Assembly: GCA_900768345.1 (NCBI GenBank)
Contig: CAAGCO010000007.1
Location: 124,001-188,000 of the forward strand
Direction: 5' to 3'
Length of the DNA stretch: 64,000 bases
Origin: Bacilli bacterium
GTDB lineage: Bacteria; Bacillota_I; Bacilli_A; RF39; UBA660
The stretch's first letter is position 1. Every line of letters starts with the position of its first letter. The translations under genes and the position numbers were made by a program. The notes beneath the pieces are model-generated. The model searched no databases, was not told where the DNA came from, and saw only the letters and a list, made by a program, of their open reading frames with translations. Of the stretch, positions 52,767 through 60,818 are shown piece after piece.

Positions 52767-53795
52767 ATGAAGAAAATATTTTTGGTTTTAGTAATTATAT
52801 TTTTATTTAGTAAGTGTTATGCGATTGAATATAAATATAGCGAATGGAGTCCTATTTATCCGGGAGAGGTAAAGGATAAAAAATTTATATTTGAAGAGAA
52901 TAGATATTTATGGTACAAAGAAGTAGAAAATGATATTAAATATCTAAAACTTGAGGATATAAAAAATAATATGCAGGTACAATATGAAAATTATAAATAT
53001 GTAAGCTTTATAACACCGGAAGTACCTAAAAAATATAAAGAAAGGGTAATTACATCTAACTTTGAAGATTATACATTTAAAAATGAAGATATAACTAGTT
53101 TATTATTAAGTGAAATAGAAGATTTAAATATTTCTAAAATTGAATTATATGATAATAATAAAAAAATTACTTATAATACTAGCTTTAAATCTTTGATTAA
53201 TGGTAATGAATATATTAATTATAGTAATAAAAATATTAAATTATTTTTTGATAATTTTAATGAATCATTTAAGATAGTTATTTATTATAGTAGTAGTGAA
53301 AATGTTAGTTCTTTAATATCATATAGATCATGTGATAAGTATAATGTTTATAGTAAAAAATTTATTTTTGAAAGATGTGATAATTGTAAATTAGAACTTT
53401 CTATTAATGACTTTAAATCGTATGTCAATCAATATATGGAAGTATATAAAATTACTGATAAAGTATATAAAACATATAAATTAGGAAGAGAATATACTAG
53501 TGATTATTATTCTAAATTAGATGGTTATATTAAGGATGAAAGTACACTTAAAAAGTATTATAGATTTTTACTTAATGATTATGTTATTGTTAATAATGAT
53601 GGCAATATAGTTAAAGATGGTAATTGTTTTAAAGAAACATGTTATATAAAATATTTAGATTATAAGGAAGAAGTAGAAAATCCTAAAACAGGAGATAACA
53701 TATATAAATATCTTACTAGTAGTTCTATATTATTAATTATACTTATACTAATACTAAATAAAAAATCTAGTTTTGTCGAATCACAACATTCTTAA
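52767..53795 (+). CDS. Surface protein with NPKTG-type sorting signal
   Basis: 342 residues. A signal peptide (about 1-20, KKIFLVLVIIFLF then CYA/IEY) and a C-terminal NPKTGD motif followed by a hydrophobic helix and KK form a sortase-type cell-wall sorting signal. The middle is a Tyr/Asn/Lys-rich, probably beta-sheet region with several cysteines (RSCD, RCDNC, DGNCFKETC). AGGAGG precedes the ATG, and a TATAAT lies at 52747-52752. No sortase gene is in the window. Function unknown; possibly an adhesin. Confidence 0.75.
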   Translation: MKKIFLVLVIIFLFSKCYAIEYKYSEWSPIYPGEVKDKKFIFEENRYLWYKEVENDIKYLKLEDIKNNMQVQYENYKYVSFITPEVPKKYKERVITSNFEDYTFKNEDITSLLLSEIEDLNISKIELYDNNKKITYNTSFKSLINGNEYINYSNKNIKLFFDNFNESFKIVIYYSSSENVSSLISYRSCDKYNVYSKKFIFERCDNCKLELSINDFKSYVNQYMEVYKITDKVYKTYKLGREYTSDYYSKLDGYIKDESTLKKYYRFLLNDYVIVNNDGNIVKDGNCFKETCYIKYLDYKEEVENPKTGDNIYKYLTSSSILLIILILILNKKSSFVESQHS

Positions 53796-53819
53796 TAATA
53801 ATTGTAGTATTATTTAATC

Positions 53820-54161
53820 ATGACAACAAATATTGAATTCAAAAAAGGGATTTTATTTGTTAGATTAAATGGTAGTTTTTATTGTGAGACATTAAATGTA
53901 TTTGAAAGTAGAGTTATTCCTGTAATATTAGGTATGTCTTTAAAGCATGTTAATATAGACCTAGAAGATGTTAATTTTGTTGATAAAAGTGGAATAGATT
54001 CTATAATTAAAATATCTAATGTTGTTAGTAGATATGATGGTAAAGTAGTAATTAGTGGTATAAATGATAAACTTAAATTAACTCTTAAAAATAGTGATTT
54101 ATTTGATTATTGTTATAAATCTAAGAGTGAAAAACATAGTATAGGAATATTTAGTATATGA
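53820..54161 (+). CDS. STAS-domain anti-anti-sigma factor-like protein
   Basis: 113 residues, the length of SpoIIAA/RsbV proteins. The phosphorylatable Ser lies in VDKSGIDSI near residue 60, equivalent to the DSSG motif. No ribosome binding site is seen; a TATTAT box (53808-53813) ends six bases before the ATG, which suggests a leaderless transcript. It overlaps the sigma factor gene by 4 bases. In the normal partner-switching module a serine kinase (SpoIIAB/RsbW) gene lies between them; it is absent here. Confidence 0.85.
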   Translation: MTTNIEFKKGILFVRLNGSFYCETLNVFESRVIPVILGMSLKHVNIDLEDVNFVDKSGIDSIIKISNVVSRYDGKVVISGINDKLKLTLKNSDLFDYCYKSKSEKHSIGIFSI

Positions 54162-54793
54162 GCGATAAATATTTAACATTGATTAAAGAAAGTGAGAGAT
54201 TAATATATAAAATCGCTAGTAAATATTCTATGTATTATAGTATTGATGATCTCTATCAGGTAGGTTCTATTGGAGTAATAAAAGCATATAAAAACTTTAA
54301 GAAAGATACTAGCGTTAAATTTAGTACATATGCTTATAAATATATTTTAGGTGAAATAATAGAATTTATTAGAACTGATAGGAATATAAGAGTTAGTGAA
54401 GAGTATATTTCATTATATAAAAAATATTTAAGTGTAAAAACATTACTTACTACAAGATATGGTAGAGAAGTGACATTTAAAGAAGTTTGTTCATTTATGG
54501 AAATAGATGAAAGTGTTATGCTTAATATAATTGAAATTATATCATTTACTACAAGTACAGATGAAAAGGATTATGATTATGGAAACGATAAAAGAGAGGA
54601 GATTGATAATAGAATTCTTTTAGATACAGAATTATCGTCAATGAATGATTTTGATAGACATTTAATAGAATATAGATATTATCAAGGATATACTCAAAGT
54701 GAAACAGCTGATGTTTTAGGAGTGTCTCAAGTAAAAGTATCAAGACAAGAAAAGTTAATACTAGAAAGAATGAAATCCAATATTTGTGCATAA
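54158..54793 (+). CDS. Sigma-70 family factor (SigF/SigG/SigB-like)
   Basis: 211 residues. Region 2 (DDLYQVGSIGVIKAYKNF then FSTYAYKYILGEII, about 29-70) and region 4 with a helix-turn-helix (GYTQSETADVLGVSQVKVSR, about 175-194) are clear, with a short region 3. This size and layout match the SigB/F/G group. Coupled to the upstream STAS gene (ATGA). No other sporulation gene is in the window, so a stress or surface role is equally possible. Confidence 0.88.
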   Translation: MSDKYLTLIKESERLIYKIASKYSMYYSIDDLYQVGSIGVIKAYKNFKKDTSVKFSTYAYKYILGEIIEFIRTDRNIRVSEEYISLYKKYLSVKTLLTTRYGREVTFKEVCSFMEIDESVMLNIIEIISFTTSTDEKDYDYGNDKREEIDNRILLDTELSSMNDFDRHLIEYRYYQGYTQSETADVLGVSQVKVSRQEKLILERMKSNICA

Positions 54794-54794
54794 T

Positions 54795-54820
54795 AAAAAA
54801 CACTTTTTTAGTGTTTTTTT
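54795..54820. terminator. Bidirectional terminator between the sigma gene and the 54808 gene
   Basis: AAAAAACACT / AGTGTTTTTT stem with a T loop; A run on one side and T run on the other. Confidence 0.85.
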
Positions 54821-55440
54821 AATGCTGAAATAAAGAATGCAATTATTCCTCCGAATCCACCAATTACTAAAGCAAATTTCCATTTATTTTTTAAGAATGA
54901 ATCATCTTCGATTACTTTATCTAGTGTTTTAAAACTATTTATTGTAGCTTTAAAGTCTTCATTATTAGTAAGTTCTGAATCACTACTATAAGTATAAACA
55001 TAAATATAGTTTTCAGTAGTAAATGCATATCCTTTTTGATATATGTCATATCCAGTTGATTCTTTAGTTGGCCATATTACATCATAACTAATTGTTTGCA
55101 TATCATTAAGTGTATCTTTTTTAACATTTTTAACATCTACTTTAATTTTATATTCTTCTAGTTGTTTATTTATTTCATCTTCTAAATATTTTTCATACTC
55201 ATTAATATTTTCATCAGTATAATTTTCAATGTTATATTTATTATCTTTTTGATTCTTACTAACTGTAATAATTATATTATCATTATTTTTAGAATCATTA
55301 CTAATCCATTTATATGTTCCATTTTCAGCAATTTCTTCTTTAAATGTTTCAGGTATATCAATTTTAAAGTATTCATTTTCATAAGCTTTTACATTACCAA
55401 TACTAAGTAATAGTAGTGGTATTAATAATAATTTTTTCAT
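54808..55440 (-). CDS. Secreted membrane-anchored hypothetical protein
   Basis: 210 residues on the minus strand. A signal peptide (1-19, ending VKA) is followed by an extracytoplasmic alpha/beta domain (YFKIDIPETFKEE, ISYDVIWPTKES, YAFTTENYIYVYTYSS), reminiscent of PsbP-like/DUF1795-type folds, and a C-terminal transmembrane helix (about 188-206) with a basic tail. GGTGAA precedes the ATG, and a minus-strand promoter lies upstream. Function unknown. Confidence 0.7.
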   Translation of the reverse strand: MKKLLLIPLLLLSIGNVKAYENEYFKIDIPETFKEEIAENGTYKWISNDSKNNDNIIITVSKNQKDNKYNIENYTDENINEYEKYLEDEINKQLEEYKIKVDVKNVKKDTLNDMQTISYDVIWPTKESTGYDIYQKGYAFTTENYIYVYTYSSDSELTNNEDFKATINSFKTLDKVIEDDSFLKNKWKFALVIGGFGGIIAFFISALKKH

Positions 55441-55456
55441 TTAATTCACCAAAATA

Positions 55457-55485
55457 ATTATAATCCATTTTAATAAATTTATCAA
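55457..55485 (-). promoter_or_regulatory. Promoter of the 54808 gene
   Basis: On the minus strand TTGATA (55485-55480), 17 bp, TATAAT (55462-55457). Confidence 0.75.
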
Positions 55486-55547
55486 TATTGATTATTTAGA
55501 TGACTATTTATAATATATAAATTTAACTTTTAATTTTTTATTGTTAA

Positions 55548-55556
55548 TGTTATAAT
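55548..55556 (+). promoter_or_regulatory. Extended -10 promoter of the amino-acid ABC operon
   Basis: TGTTATAAT, 20 bases before the first gene of the transporter. Confidence 0.65.
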
Positions 55557-55576
55557 TTATTATAGGAGAAGATTGT

Positions 55577-56305
55577 ATGAGAAAATTATTTAAATTATTT
55601 ATTATTTTTGGTGTTTCATTTTTATTATTTGGATGTAATAAAAATGATGATAAGTTAGTTATGGTTACTGAAGCTGGGTTTGCTCCATATGAGTATCGTG
55701 ATAGTAGTGGTATAGTTGGGGTTGATGTTGATATTGCTAATGAAATAGCTGCTGCGATGGGAAAAGAATTGGAAATTAAAGATGTTGCTTTTGATTCACT
55801 TATTAATGAACTTAATTCTGGTAAAGCTGACTTTGCTGCTGCTGGAATGAGTATTAGTGAAGAGAGAAAAAAAGAAGTGGATTTTTCTATTGAATATGTT
55901 TCAAGTAAACAAGTAATAGTTGTTAGAAAAGATTATAATAAAATTAAAAGTGTTAATGATTTGAATGGTAAAACTATTTCTGTTCAACTTGGAAGTGTTG
56001 CAGATAGTTATGTTAGTAAGAATTATAAAAATTCTAAAATAATTCGTCAAAAGAAATTTTTAAGTGCTGCTGAAGATGTTAAAGCTAAAAAAGCAGATTG
56101 TATTGTAATGGATGAACTACCAGCAAAAGAACTTGTTAAAAATAATAGTGAACTTACTATATTAAGTATAGAACTATTTACTGATAAATATGCTATCGCT
56201 GTTAAAAAAGGAAATACTGAATTATTAAATAAAATAAATGAAGTGTTGGAAAAATTAATTGAAGAAGGGAAGATAGAAGAATTTGTTATTAATCATTCTT
56301 CTTAG
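55577..56305 (+). CDS. Amino-acid ABC transporter substrate-binding lipoprotein
   Basis: 242 residues. A signal peptide with lipobox LLFGC (Cys20) precedes a family 3 solute-binding domain (TEAGFAPYEY, GVDVDIANEIAAAMG, DFAAAGMSIS-EERKKEVDFS). This family binds polar amino acids. With the permease and ATPase behind it and arcA-arcB next, arginine is the likely ligand; that is inference from context. The ATG follows TAGGAGAAG. Confidence 0.9.
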   Translation: MRKLFKLFIIFGVSFLLFGCNKNDDKLVMVTEAGFAPYEYRDSSGIVGVDVDIANEIAAAMGKELEIKDVAFDSLINELNSGKADFAAAGMSISEERKKEVDFSIEYVSSKQVIVVRKDYNKIKSVNDLNGKTISVQLGSVADSYVSKNYKNSKIIRQKKFLSAAEDVKAKKADCIVMDELPAKELVKNNSELTILSIELFTDKYAIAVKKGNTELLNKINEVLEKLIEEGKIEEFVINHSS

Positions 56306-56311
56306 TGTTGT

Positions 56312-57004
56312 ATGTCTGATTTATTAAATAAAATATATGATAATTTTTATAAAACAGTTATTTTTGATAATAGATATGAATTAATATTAGAAGGCCTTAA
56401 AAACACTATTATTATATCTTTAGGGGCCCTTGCGATTGGTATATTAATTGGAGCGATTATATCTATTATAAGATATACTAATAAACATACTGGCAAATTT
56501 AAGTTATTAAATGCTATTAGTAAATTATATGTTTCAATTATAAGAGGAACTCCTAGTGTCCTTCAACTTATGATTATGTACTATATAATATTTAAAACAT
56601 CTACATTAAATCCAGTTATAGTTGGTATGCTTGCATTTGGTATCAATAGTGGAGCATATAGTTCAGAAATACTTAGAAGTGGATTTGATAGTATAGATGA
56701 TGGTCAAATTGAAGGTGGACTTGCGCTTGGACTTACATTTAGACAAACATTAATACATATTATAATACCTCAAGCAGTTAAGAATAGTTTGGCATCTATG
56801 GGTAATGAATTTATCACTCTTGTAAAAGAAACTGCGATTGCAGGATATATAGGTATTACAGATTTAACAAAAGCATCTGATATTATAGCTTCTAATACAT
56901 ATGATTATTTCTTTCCATTAATTCTTATTGCGATTATATATTTAATAATTACTGGATTATTAAGTAAGATAATGAAAACTGTTGAAAGGAAGATGGATGT
57001 TTAA
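56312..57004 (+). CDS. Amino-acid ABC transporter permease (HisM family)
   Basis: 230 residues with about five membrane segments. It has the N-terminal LILEGLKNTIIISLGAL block and the EAA loop EGGLALGLTFRQTLIHIIIPQA that contacts the ATPase. It begins 7 bases after the lipoprotein gene without a good ribosome binding site, so it probably relies on coupling, and overlaps the ATPase gene by one base. Confidence 0.93.
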   Translation: MSDLLNKIYDNFYKTVIFDNRYELILEGLKNTIIISLGALAIGILIGAIISIIRYTNKHTGKFKLLNAISKLYVSIIRGTPSVLQLMIMYYIIFKTSTLNPVIVGMLAFGINSGAYSSEILRSGFDSIDDGQIEGGLALGLTFRQTLIHIIIPQAVKNSLASMGNEFITLVKETAIAGYIGITDLTKASDIIASNTYDYFFPLILIAIIYLIITGLLSKIMKTVERKMDV

Positions 57005-57711
57005 TGATTAGTGTAGATAATATTACTAAAAAATATGGTAAAAAAACAGTATTTAAGAATATTAGTTTTGATATTACTGATAATGAAAAATTATTAATTA
57101 TTGGTCCATCTGGTTGTGGTAAGACAACTCTTATTAGATGTTTAAATGGATTTGAAAAAATAGATAGCGGTAAGATACTTTTAAATGGTGTTAATATTAA
57201 AGATATTGATGAAGTAACATTAAAGAGTAAAGTGGGAATGGTATTTCAAAACTTTAATTTATTTCCTCATTTAACAGTTGGAGAAAATATAGCTCTTGCT
57301 CCTAGATTATTAAAACTTGGAAGTAAAAGTGAGATTGATAAAAGAGTTAGAGAATTATTAAATCAAGTTCATATACTTGATAAGATTGATGCTTATCCTA
57401 AAAGATTAAGTGGAGGAGAGAAACAAAGAGTTGCGATAGCAAGAGCACTTGCTACTAAACCTGAAGTTATATTATTTGATGAACCTACAAGTGCATTAGA
57501 TCCAGCTGTAATAAATGATTTATTAGAACTTTTAGATGAATTATCTAAAACTACTACAATAGTTGTTGTATCCCATGAAATGGATTTAATTAAAAATTAT
57601 GCTGATAAAGTATTATTCTTAAAAAATAAAACAATACTTGAATATGGAAGTAGAAGTGAAATACTAAATAGTAAAAATATTGAAGTTCGTGAATTTCTAG
57701 GAAAAGAGTAA
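57004..57711 (+). CDS. Amino-acid ABC transporter ATP-binding protein (GlnQ type)
   Basis: 235 residues. Walker A GPSGCGKTT near residue 35, Q-loop VFQNFNLFPHLTV, signature LSGGEKQRVAIARAL, Walker B VILFDEPTSALDP and the switch His (VVSHEMD) are all intact, in contrast to the ECF ATPases at 42-44 kb. Coupled to the permease (TAATG). Confidence 0.95.
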   Translation: MISVDNITKKYGKKTVFKNISFDITDNEKLLIIGPSGCGKTTLIRCLNGFEKIDSGKILLNGVNIKDIDEVTLKSKVGMVFQNFNLFPHLTVGENIALAPRLLKLGSKSEIDKRVRELLNQVHILDKIDAYPKRLSGGEKQRVAIARALATKPEVILFDEPTSALDPAVINDLLELLDELSKTTTIVVVSHEMDLIKNYADKVLFLKNKTILEYGSRSEILNSKNIEVREFLGKE

Positions 57712-57743
57712 GTGAAAATTTTAAAATTCATTTACTTTTTTTT
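57707..57743 (+). terminator. Intrinsic terminator of the ABC operon
   Basis: Long stem AGTAAGTGAA / TTCATTTACT around an AT-rich inner hairpin, then a T run. The stop codon is in the left arm. Confidence 0.85.
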
Positions 57744-57759
57744 ATATAAAAGTTATAAT
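57731..57759 (+). promoter_or_regulatory. Putative arcA promoter
   Basis: TTTACT (57731-57736), 17 bp, TATAAT (57754-57759). The -35 overlaps the right arm of the previous terminator. Confidence 0.55.
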
Positions 57760-57793
57760 TATTATGAAGAATAAAGATGGAAAGGAGAATTGT

Positions 57794-59017
57794 ATGTCAG
57801 GTATTCATGTATATAGTGAAATAAAACCTTTAAAAAGAGTATTATTACATAGACCTGGAGATGAATTTTTAAATTTAACTCCTAATACTTTAGAAAGACT
57901 TTTATTTGATGATATACCATATTTGAAAAAGGCTCAAGAAGAACATGATGTATTTGCTGGTGCTCTTAGAGCTGAAGGGGTTGAGGTTGTATATCTTGTT
58001 GATTTAGCTGCTGAAGCATTAGATACACATCCTAAAGTTAGAGAAAAATTCTTAAAACAATTTATTAAAGAAGGAGGAGTTACTTCCCCTATAGTATTTG
58101 ACTTAGTATTTAATTATTTAAATCAATTTAAAGATAATCGTGAATTAATTAAGAAATGTATTACTGGTATAGATAGTGAAGATTTAGAAGGATATAGACC
58201 AAGTAGTGGATTCTTTGCTACTCGTGATATTGGAAAGATGATATTAGATCCACTTCCAAACTTATATGCTCCACGTGATCCATTTGCTTCTATAGGAGAT
58301 GGAGTAAGTATTCATAGAATGTACTCTGTAACTCGTCAAAGAGAAACTATATTTGCAGAATATATATTTAAATATCATCCAGAATATAAGGATACTCCTA
58401 AATACTATGATAGATATAATGCTTATCATATTGAAGGAGGAGATATTCAAGTACTAAGTGATGAAGTTATTGCGATAGGTATTTCTGAGAGAACAGAACC
58501 TGATGCGATAAATTTACTTGCTAAAAACATATTTAGTACTGAAGGCAATAAGTTTAAATATGTTCTTGCTTTTGATATTCCAGATGAAAGAAGTTTTATG
58601 CATTTAGATACTGTTATGACTAGACTTGATGTAGATAAGTTTGCTGTTCATAGTCAAGTTATGCATGTAACTAAAGTATTTGAAATTTCTAAAGGAAAAA
58701 ATGAAGAAGAACTAAATATAGTAGAACTTAATATGCCACTTGATAAATTATTAGAGAAATACTTACATATTGATAAAGTTACTCTTATTAAATGTGGTGG
58801 TGGAAAGAGAATTCCTGCAGAACGTGAACAATGGAGTGACGGAGCTAATCTACTTACAGTTAGACCTGGAGTAGCAATTGCATATGATAGAAATCATGTA
58901 AGTAATGAAGTATTTAGACAAGCTGGTATTAAAATAATAGAAATACCAAGTAGTGAGTTATCTCGTGGTAGAGGTGGACCTCACTGTATGAGTATGGCAC
59001 TAGAAAGAGAGGATTAA
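57794..59017 (+). CDS. arcA: Arginine deiminase
   Basis: 407 residues. It converts arginine to citrulline and ammonia, the first step of the ADI pathway. ATG 57794 lies 6 bases after AAAGGAG and gives the typical N-terminus (HVYSEIKPLKRVLLHRPG); an in-frame ATG at 57764 is too near the promoter. Active-site segments are NLYAPRDPF, HIEGGDIQV, FMHLDTVMTR, and the nucleophile Cys in GRGGPHCMSMA near the end. arcB follows after 3 bases. Confidence 0.97.
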   Translation: MSGIHVYSEIKPLKRVLLHRPGDEFLNLTPNTLERLLFDDIPYLKKAQEEHDVFAGALRAEGVEVVYLVDLAAEALDTHPKVREKFLKQFIKEGGVTSPIVFDLVFNYLNQFKDNRELIKKCITGIDSEDLEGYRPSSGFFATRDIGKMILDPLPNLYAPRDPFASIGDGVSIHRMYSVTRQRETIFAEYIFKYHPEYKDTPKYYDRYNAYHIEGGDIQVLSDEVIAIGISERTEPDAINLLAKNIFSTEGNKFKYVLAFDIPDERSFMHLDTVMTRLDVDKFAVHSQVMHVTKVFEISKGKNEEELNIVELNMPLDKLLEKYLHIDKVTLIKCGGGKRIPAEREQWSDGANLLTVRPGVAIAYDRNHVSNEVFRQAGIKIIEIPSSELSRGRGGPHCMSMALERED

Positions 59018-59020
59018 AAG

Positions 59021-60013
59021 ATGGTTGATTTAAGAAAAAAATGCTTTCTAAAAATATTTGATTTTAAAGAAGAAGAAATTAGATATTTATTAGATTTAGC
59101 AAAAGATTTTAAAGAGAAAAAACATAATCATATTGCTCATGATTATTTAAAAGGAAGGAATATTGCATTAATATTTGAAAAAACAAGTACTAGAACTAGA
59201 TGTTCATTTGAAGTTGCGGCTTATGATTTAGGTATGCATACTACATATTTAGATTCAAGTGGTAGTCAACTTGGAAAGAAAGAAAGTATTGCTGATACTG
59301 CTAGAGTACTTGGAAGAATGTATGATGGTATAGAATTTAGAGGATTTAAGCAAGCATCAGTAAATGATTTAGCTAAATATTCTGGAGTACCTGTATGGAA
59401 TGGGCTTACTGATACTTTCCATCCAACTCAAGTACTTGCTGACTTTATGACTATGGAAGAACATTTTGGTCATTTAAAAGGATTAAAGCTTGTATTTATC
59501 GGAGATACTAGAAATAATATTGCTAATTCTTTAACTGTTATGAGTGCTAAAATGGGAGTTAATTTTGTAGCTTGTGGACCTAAAGAATTATGGGGGGATG
59601 AAAAAATTCTTTCTAAAGCACGTACTATTGCTGAAAAGAATGGATGCACAATTACACAAACTGAAGATGTAAATGAAGCATTTAAAGATGCTGATGTAAT
59701 ATATACTGATGTATGGGTATCAATGGGAGAACCAGATGAGATATGGGAAAAGAGAATTAAACTATTAAAACCATATCAAGTAGATAAAGCTAAAATGTCT
59801 ATGGCTAAAAAAGATGCTATATTTATGCATGCTTTACCTTCATTCCATGATCAAAATACTTCAATAGGAGTAGATATTAATAATAAATTTGGTATTCCTG
59901 AAATGGAAGTTACTAATGAAGTGTTTGAAAGCGAACAATCAGTTGTATTTGATGAAGCAGAAAATAGAATGCATACTATTAAGGCTGTTATGTATGCAAC
60001 ACTAAAAGATTAA
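59021..60013 (+). CDS. arcB: Ornithine carbamoyltransferase, catabolic
   Basis: 330 residues. It converts citrulline to ornithine and carbamoyl phosphate in the ADI pathway. The carbamoyl-phosphate motif is STRTRCSFE near residue 50, with FHPTQ near 139 and the ornithine-binding DVWVSMGE near 233. The normally conserved HCLP motif reads HALP (A271). The ATG follows AGAGAGG. The third gene, arcC (carbamate kinase), does not follow and is not in the window. Confidence 0.95.
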   Translation: MVDLRKKCFLKIFDFKEEEIRYLLDLAKDFKEKKHNHIAHDYLKGRNIALIFEKTSTRTRCSFEVAAYDLGMHTTYLDSSGSQLGKKESIADTARVLGRMYDGIEFRGFKQASVNDLAKYSGVPVWNGLTDTFHPTQVLADFMTMEEHFGHLKGLKLVFIGDTRNNIANSLTVMSAKMGVNFVACGPKELWGDEKILSKARTIAEKNGCTITQTEDVNEAFKDADVIYTDVWVSMGEPDEIWEKRIKLLKPYQVDKAKMSMAKKDAIFMHALPSFHDQNTSIGVDINNKFGIPEMEVTNEVFESEQSVVFDEAENRMHTIKAVMYATLKD

Positions 60014-60035
60014 TAAAAGTAAGGGAGTTTTAAAA

Positions 60036-60758
60036 ATGAAGTTGATTAAGAAAATATTTATAATAACAATTGTACTATTATTAATATTATCATGCTTATC
60101 TTATATAGATTATTTTCTTGTCAAAACTAAAAATGTTGTACCTAAGATTTCTTTGAAGGAAGATAAAAAAGAATTCATTGTATATAAAGCACCATTTTAT
60201 AAAGTATGGTATTGTAAAGATAGTAAAACTACTGTGATTGGAGGGTATGATGATCCTGATGCAGTTTGTCCTAAAAACTATACTTATAGTAATGGATATT
60301 ATACGAATTCTTTAGGAGTAAAAATTTCTCAAAGAAATTTAGAGTTAATTACTAAAAATGGTATTTATACAAGTGAAATGGTTGAAGCAATGAAAGACAA
60401 TAAAGCAGTAAATGATGCTGTGTATGTTGCTTCTTTATATGGAAAGACAGTGTACAAAAAATTAGTTGATAAAAAAGATAATGAGATTATGGTAGATAAT
60501 AATTATTTAGTTGTTTTTCCTGAATTTAATGAAGTAAAAGGTGTATATGATTGGTATTATGATGAAGAAGATGATATGCAATTTTATTGCTTAATAGAAA
60601 AAGATAATGAAATAATTTATTCTAAGTATGAGAATAATAGTTGTGATAAAAAATATACTAAGTTAAAGCTTAATGCTGAATGGTGTGGTAAGTATAAAGA
60701 TTCGACACTTGTATATAATGAAGATGTAATTAAGAAATTATGTGAAGGAGTAACGTGA
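60036..60758 (+). CDS. Membrane-anchored hypothetical protein
   Basis: 240 residues. One N-terminal signal anchor (about 5-24) and an extracytoplasmic domain with about six cysteines (WYCKDS, AVCPKN, FYCLIE, NSCDKK, EWCGKY, KLCEG), which could be disulfide-bonded. Beta-rich pattern. Not recognised. It follows arcB by 22 bases with AAGGGAG, and a terminator ends it, so it may be transcribed with arcA-arcB. Confidence 0.65.
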   Translation: MKLIKKIFIITIVLLLILSCLSYIDYFLVKTKNVVPKISLKEDKKEFIVYKAPFYKVWYCKDSKTTVIGGYDDPDAVCPKNYTYSNGYYTNSLGVKISQRNLELITKNGIYTSEMVEAMKDNKAVNDAVYVASLYGKTVYKKLVDKKDNEIMVDNNYLVVFPEFNEVKGVYDWYYDEEDDMQFYCLIEKDNEIIYSKYENNSCDKKYTKLKLNAEWCGKYKDSTLVYNEDVIKKLCEGVT

Positions 60759-60772
60759 GTTACTCTTTTTTT
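60748..60772 (+). terminator. Intrinsic terminator of the 60036 gene
   Basis: Perfect 7-bp stem GAGTAAC / GTTACTC with GTGA loop holding the TGA stop, then a T run. Confidence 0.92.
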
Positions 60773-60793
60773 CTTGTTTATGTATATCTAACG

Positions 60794-60802
60794 TGTTATA
60801 AT
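60794..60802 (+). promoter_or_regulatory. Extended -10 promoter of the cdsA operon
   Basis: TGTTATAAT, 17 bases before the cdsA start. Confidence 0.65.
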
Positions 60803-60818
60803 TGATATGGTGAAGTAT

